From: Chara braunii | Taxonomy: Eukaryota; Streptophyta; Charophyceae; Charales; Characeae | Assembly (NCBI GenBank): GCA_003427395.1 | Contig: BFEA01000651.1 | Coordinates: 647,706-669,716 of the forward strand | Direction of reading: 5' to 3' | DNA length: 22,011 nucleotides | Shown here: positions 19,060 through 22,011 of the stretch, one piece after another | How positions within the stretch are numbered: position 1 is the stretch's first letter | How the letters are laid out: each line of letters opens with the position of its first letter | Made by a program: the position numbers and the translations under genes | The notes under the pieces: generated by a model | Databases searched by the model: none | Told to the model about the DNA's origin: nothing | What the model saw: the letters and a program-made list of their open reading frames with translations, nothing else

Positions 19060-19555
19060 ATTGCTGCCTGTAAGAAGCTCGGGCCTAATCCAGGCTTCCA
19101 TGAAGGTGCCGCTCGGGGAACGACAGTTGTAGTGATAAGCAAGGGCCAACTTGCTCTCGTTCCCACAAGAAAAATTGTGTTGGAGCCAGCGTGTAAACTC
19201 TTGCTCAAATTTGTGCATCATCCTCTACGCGTTTCAATGAGCCGCACTCCTCGTGTCCTCAGGAGGCAAACCACATGCTCTGCCGTATGGTGTCCACCAG
19301 CTCGTTGAGCTATGAGGGCTGGTATGACCTCGGGCTAGGACTTTCCGGCACTGCAAACTCAACAACAAGGTTGTAGATTTTCCTGTTATCCTACCCCCTA
19401 ATGCGTATCAGCCGCGGGGGGTTGGCCGATGGCGAGCTGCACGCCGGGAGGATGCGCAAGTTTTGCTGCATACCGACGGATGAAGGTTACGGCCGGGTGG
19501 GATTTGTGCAGGGGGTTGTTTCTACTGAATTGTTACATATCATAGACTAACGAGG
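19060..19555 (+). pseudogene. Degenerate coding stretch, family unknown
   Basis: Several adjacent plus-strand frames read like protein rather than noise. 19060-19308 is open for 82 codons without ATG (LALVPTRKIVLEPACKLLLK). It overlaps a second frame reading EANHMLCRMVSTSSLSYEGW and YDLGLGLSGT, then a third reading FPVILPPNAYQPRGVGRWR and AARREDAQVLLHTDG, then a fourth reading DEGYGRVGFVQGVVSTELL, which ends in TAA at about 19550. The order suggests one protein broken by frameshifts, or exons of an unrecognised gene. I cannot name the family. The minus strand also has a 63-codon frame here, so chance cannot be excluded. Confidence 0.3.
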
Positions 19556-19564
19556 GGAAAGCAG

Positions 19565-19624
19565 GGCAGCCCTGCAATGGAGCACGGCCCTTGAGGCAGC
19601 CCTGCAATGGAGCACGGCCCTTGA
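19565..19624. repeat. Perfect 30-bp tandem duplication
   Basis: GGCAGCCCTGCAATGGAGCA and the next ten bases (CGGCCCTTGA) occur twice head to tail at 19565-19594 and 19595-19624 without a mismatch, so the duplication is recent. Confidence 0.95.
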
Positions 19625-19691
19625 TGCAAGAGAATACCTTGCAACGGTGGTCGTCCAAATTCGGGTGCAGAAAACGACAATTTTTTGAGTC

Positions 19692-19717
19692 TTTTTTTTT
19701 TTTTTTTCCCCCCCCCC
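19692..19717. repeat. T16-C10 homopolymer pair
   Basis: Sixteen T followed directly by ten C. The abrupt change could be real or an assembly or sequencing weakness. Confidence 0.9.
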
Positions 19718-19795
19718 TTTCAAACGCGTCAATGAATGTGCTCGTTTGAGCAGTAGATATGTCCGCGTGGTTATGAATGCTCTGTTTAAATGTAC

Positions 19796-19902
19796 GTGGA
19801 CAAGTGGCGATTGGCCTTGCTACCTTTCATTTCATTTCTTTGTCCGTGCAGGTGCTGTTCTGCTTATCACTAAGGCATGGACGTGTAGCGATTGGCCTCG
19901 CT
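19796..19902. repeat. Short direct repeat, about 25 bp
   Basis: TGGACAAGTGGCGATTGGCC at about 19797 and TGGACGTGTAGCGATTGGCC at about 19878 are near-identical, 81 bases apart, each followed by TTGCT or TCGCT. The purpose is unknown. Confidence 0.65.
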
Positions 19903-19909
19903 TTTTCAA

Positions 19910-19975
19910 ATTCTTCTTCTTCTTCTTCTTCTTCTTTTTCTTTCTTTCTTTTTTCTTTTTGGTTTTCTTTTTCAG
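19910..19975. repeat. TTC microsatellite and T-rich tract
   Basis: Nine or so TTC units followed by interrupted T runs. The Phe- or Lys-rich frames that cross it are artefacts of the repeat. Confidence 0.9.
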
Positions 19976-20447
19976 TTGTTGTTTTTCATTCTTTTTGTCC
20001 GCAGTGTGTACTGTTTTGTCGTCGGTCTTGAACACCCTGCAGTCTGGCAGATCACTTTTGTTTTTTCCAAGAGAAAACTAGGGCCCAGTCAGGGTTTGAG
20101 TTTGTAATTGCACTTGAGGCAAAAGGGCTGGTAATGGTGAATGTATATGACCTACGTTTCGGGTCCGGTGGGGTCGTGTGGGGGTATGTTGTATTTGCGG
20201 GATTGCCTGAAGTGCAATCACAAACTGTTTCGTTACCCTTTTTTCCAAACACCCGCACTTGCTCTCAGGCCTCTCAGGGCCTCGCCACACTACTCCCGAC
20301 TTGGCCATTTTCGGGAGTGCAGCGTCGGCACAAGCTCCCGAGTTCAACCTGTCAGATTGAATTCGGGAGCTGTCAGAATGGGTGCTCTGGAGAGCACTAC
20401 GGAACTCACCTCCTGCAAAGCTGCCTTTTCGAGAGACATAGGGCCTC

Positions 20448-20737
20448 GCTCGAAATGTGCAAAAAGAGAGTGATCTTCTGCTAGAATATGGAAAGATGCA
20501 TCGCCATGATTTTTGTCTGTGGTGCATGTCCAGAGTAGTGCAGCGAGGGCCATCCTTGTCTCGTCCGAGTTTCATCCCAGATTCAGGAGTGGAGCTGGAA
20601 GGGACAAACGACTTCTACCAGACTGGCTTACACTGATCCTGTCCACATGTGGCAAATGGCATTTTCAGACTTTGAGTGCGGCCAGGCAGAGAGCGTAGTG
20701 TGGCAAAGGCACTCCCGAGCGGGTTTTCACTTCCGAG
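20448..20737 (+). repeat. Direct repeat copy A (empty site)
   Basis: This copy aligns from CTCGAAATGTGC to TTTTCACTTCCG with copy B at 21272-21728, imperfectly but throughout. Its GACAAACGAC (20603-20612) runs straight into TTCTACCAGACTGG, showing the state before the U2-like insertion in copy B. Confidence 0.85.
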
Positions 20738-21095
20738 GCCCCTCCTTAGCTCCTCCGAGTTTGAGGCTCGCCACACAGGCTGTCGAAAACCCGGTTTTGG
20801 ACAATTTTGCATTGCCACACAGACTTTCGAAGAATTGCCGCTCAAAAAACTTTCGACAGGTGTCAGGATGGTCATGGTACTTTCGACAGCGGCCCTCCAG
20901 CAATCGTTTCCTCCAGAGTCCAGCCTGCAGCAATCCTTTCCTCAAGAGCCCAACCAATTCAATTACCTGTCAAATCTGGACAGGACGGAAATTCGACAGT
21001 GGCCCGCTCCGACCTTTCGAAAATTGCTTTCGAATTTGCGTTGTCAGGGACTGTCCCGTGACACCCGTCCGCCTGGCCATCCCTTGCCCCTTTTT

Positions 21096-21115
21096 AAAAA
21101 AAAAAAAAAAAAAAA
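21096..21115. repeat. 20-base A run
   Basis: A pure A tract after five T. It lies between the two direct-repeat copies and may mark an old retroposon tail. Confidence 0.9.
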
Positions 21116-21271
21116 GAAAACTTGCCCCTCGAACCTCGCCCCTCGAACCTTGCCGCTCGACAGCCTGTGTGGCGAAGGGGGGCTAAGCTGTGGACCCCGA
21201 CTTTCGATTTTTTTCTGACACGTGTCGAAGCACAGCCTGTGTGGCGAGCCTCTGGGCATCGTCACAGCACT

Positions 21272-21728
21272 CTCGAAATCTGCAAAATGAGAATGAACTT
21301 CCCGCTAGAACATGGCCAGATGCACCCGCCACATTTTTGTCCTCACATTTCGAGTTCGAGAGTGGTGTGGCGAGCCTCTTTCATCCCAGATTCGGGAGTG
21401 GAGCTGGAAGCGACAAACGACGCGCCACGCTCCGCTGCAGTACGAAGGCAACGCTGGAAGGGTCGAGTAGGCAAGCCTACCCCTATGACCCCTCCGCAGC
21501 CCTATCGTGTGGCCCGATGGACGACGGTCAGATATTAAACTGATCAGAACACATACTACGCTTAGCCAAAAGGCCGAGAAAGGTTGGACAAGCGACTTCT
21601 GCCAGACTGCTTCACACTGATCGTGTCCACATGTGGCAAATGACATTTTCGGACTTGGAGCGCGGCCGGGCCGAGAGTGTAGTGTGGCGAAAGGCACTCC
21701 CGAGGGGGTGGGGGTTTTCACTTCCGGG
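21272..21728 (+). repeat. Direct repeat copy B, interrupted
   Basis: Matches copy A on both sides of a 165-bp insertion. Shared words include AGATTCGGGAGTGGAGCTGG on the left and TGTCCACATGTGGCAAATG on the right. Without the insertion and one 10-bp repeat its length is close to that of copy A. Confidence 0.85.
21422..21586 (-). pseudogene. U2 snRNA retropseudogene with target-site duplication
   Basis: On the minus strand from 21586 the sequence reads ACCTTTCTCGGCCTTTTGGC, TAAG, then CGTAGTATGTGTTCTGATCA and GTTTAATATCTGA, which follows the 5' half of U2 snRNA including the branch-site-pairing GTAGTA and the SL IIa sequence. GGCCACACGATA and a GGCTTGCC loop resemble plant stems IIb and IV. 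About six bases normally between GGCTAAG and TGTAGTA are missing, and no Sm site (A-U5-G type) is found where expected, so it is not a working gene. It starts at the U2 5' end exactly beside GACAAGCGAC (21587-21596); the other flank is GACAAACGAC (21412-21421), one mismatch in ten. There is no A tail. Identification rests on recall of the U2 sequence. Confidence 0.88.
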
Positions 21729-21787
21729 AGCACTCCCGAAAACTTTCCCTAATCGGGAGTGGTGTGGCGAGGCCCTCACTCAGGTAT

Positions 21788-21790
<3 letters not shown>

Positions 21791-21833
<43 letters not shown>
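21791..21833. repeat. CT microsatellite
   Basis: Uninterrupted CT dinucleotides, 43 bases, directly after the right end of the modular element. Confidence 0.97.
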
Positions 21834-21835
<2 letters not shown>

Positions 21836-21888
21836 AAGTTCACTAAAAAAAGGGAAAATGCACGCGTTTGACCGTGCGCGCGCCGTGC

Positions 21889-21919
21889 GTGTGTGTGTGT
21901 GAGAGAGAGAGAGAGAGTG

Positions 21920-22011
<92 letters not shown>
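21889..22011. repeat. GT and GA microsatellites
   Basis: Alternating blocks: GT at 21889-21900, GA at 21901-21917, GT at about 21925-21953, then GA to the end of the window. The GA block is complementary to the CT block at 21791, so the two could pair on one strand; the GT blocks are alternating purine-pyrimidine. Confidence 0.97.

Larger units (their letters stand above)
20275..21777. mobile_element. Modular inverted-repeat element, family unknown
   Basis: The left end (CAGGGCCTCGCCACAC from 20275, then ACTCCCGA and TTTTCGGGAGTGC) matches the right end inverted (GTGTGGCGAGGCCCTC ending at 21777, preceded by GCACTCCCGAAAA and TCGGGAGTG). Inside, a second perfect 21-bp inverted pair starts GAGGCTCGCCACACAGG (20763-20783 and 21232-21252). 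The word GTGTGGCGA or its inverse recurs at about 20282, 20698, 20767, 20811, 21167, 21239, 21365, 21682 and 21762. The interior also holds a long direct repeat. No transposase is seen, and no clean target-site duplication flanks the outer ends. It is either a non-autonomous DNA element or several nested copies of one. Confidence 0.65.

Noticed and set aside
19746-20107. Phe-, Ser- and Lys-rich frames
   Set aside because: They are translations of the TTC and T tracts.
21422-21586. Functional U2 snRNA gene
   Set aside because: The Sm site and a conserved stretch before the branch-site-pairing element are missing, and the copy lies inside a target-site duplication with an empty paralogue.
20275-21777. 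hAT-type element because of the CAGGG start
   Set aside because: No 8-bp target-site duplication flanks the ends and no transposase is present.
1-22011. CRISPR array or prokaryotic operon
   Set aside because: No regularly spaced repeats with unique spacers and no ribosome-binding-site-led gene series; all coding signal is eukaryotic retroelement.

Overview
This is nuclear DNA of a eukaryote made almost wholly of decayed mobile elements. A plant or streptophyte alga is the best guess. The reasons are a Ty3/gypsy primer site resembling the plant initiator-Met-tRNA type, a chromodomain gypsy element, a plant-like U2 snRNA copy, a tRNA-derived SINE-like unit and many CT/GA/GT microsatellites. 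The species cannot be fixed from the sequence, and I see no intact host gene.

Layout. 1-2690: no gene recognised; holds a tRNA-derived SINE-like unit (minus strand, about 1040-1160) beside a 30-T run and hairpins, and a GGACT-rich patch with a 34-bp near-palindrome. 2696-8126 (minus): a broken Ty3/gypsy chromovirus with gag, protease remnant, RT, RNase H, integrase and a C-terminal chromodomain. 8140-9560: an AT-rich patch, an open frame of 243 codons with a gag-like coiled coil, and a patch of telomere-like CCCTAA words. 9569-16196 (minus): a second, different Ty3/gypsy element without a chromodomain, with gag, CCHC knuckle, protease, a long spacer, RT, RNase H, a PHD-type zinc finger, integrase, and a primer-binding site just upstream of gag. 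A 360-bp foldback MITE (12861-13220) sits inside its pol frame. 16197-20270: mostly unassigned sequence, possibly including the 5' LTR of element 2, a degenerate coding stretch near 19060-19555, a 30-bp tandem duplication and homopolymer tracts. 20275-21777: a modular repeat bounded by inverted CTCGCCACAC-type ends; one internal copy carries a 165-bp insertion of a U2-snRNA-like sequence flanked by a target-site duplication, while the other copy is the empty site. 21791-22011: long CT, GT and GA microsatellites.

How the parts relate. Both gypsy elements lie in the same orientation. Both are inactive, through nonsense changes, frameshifts and the loss of catalytic aspartates. In both integrases the first acidic residue reads Asn. 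The nesting gives a relative history: gypsy element 2 before its MITE, and the modular repeat before the U2 copy. The most unusual points are the PHD finger between RNase H and integrase, the U2 retrocopy with a paralogous empty site, and the MITE whose removal with one 5-bp repeat makes the pol frame continuous.
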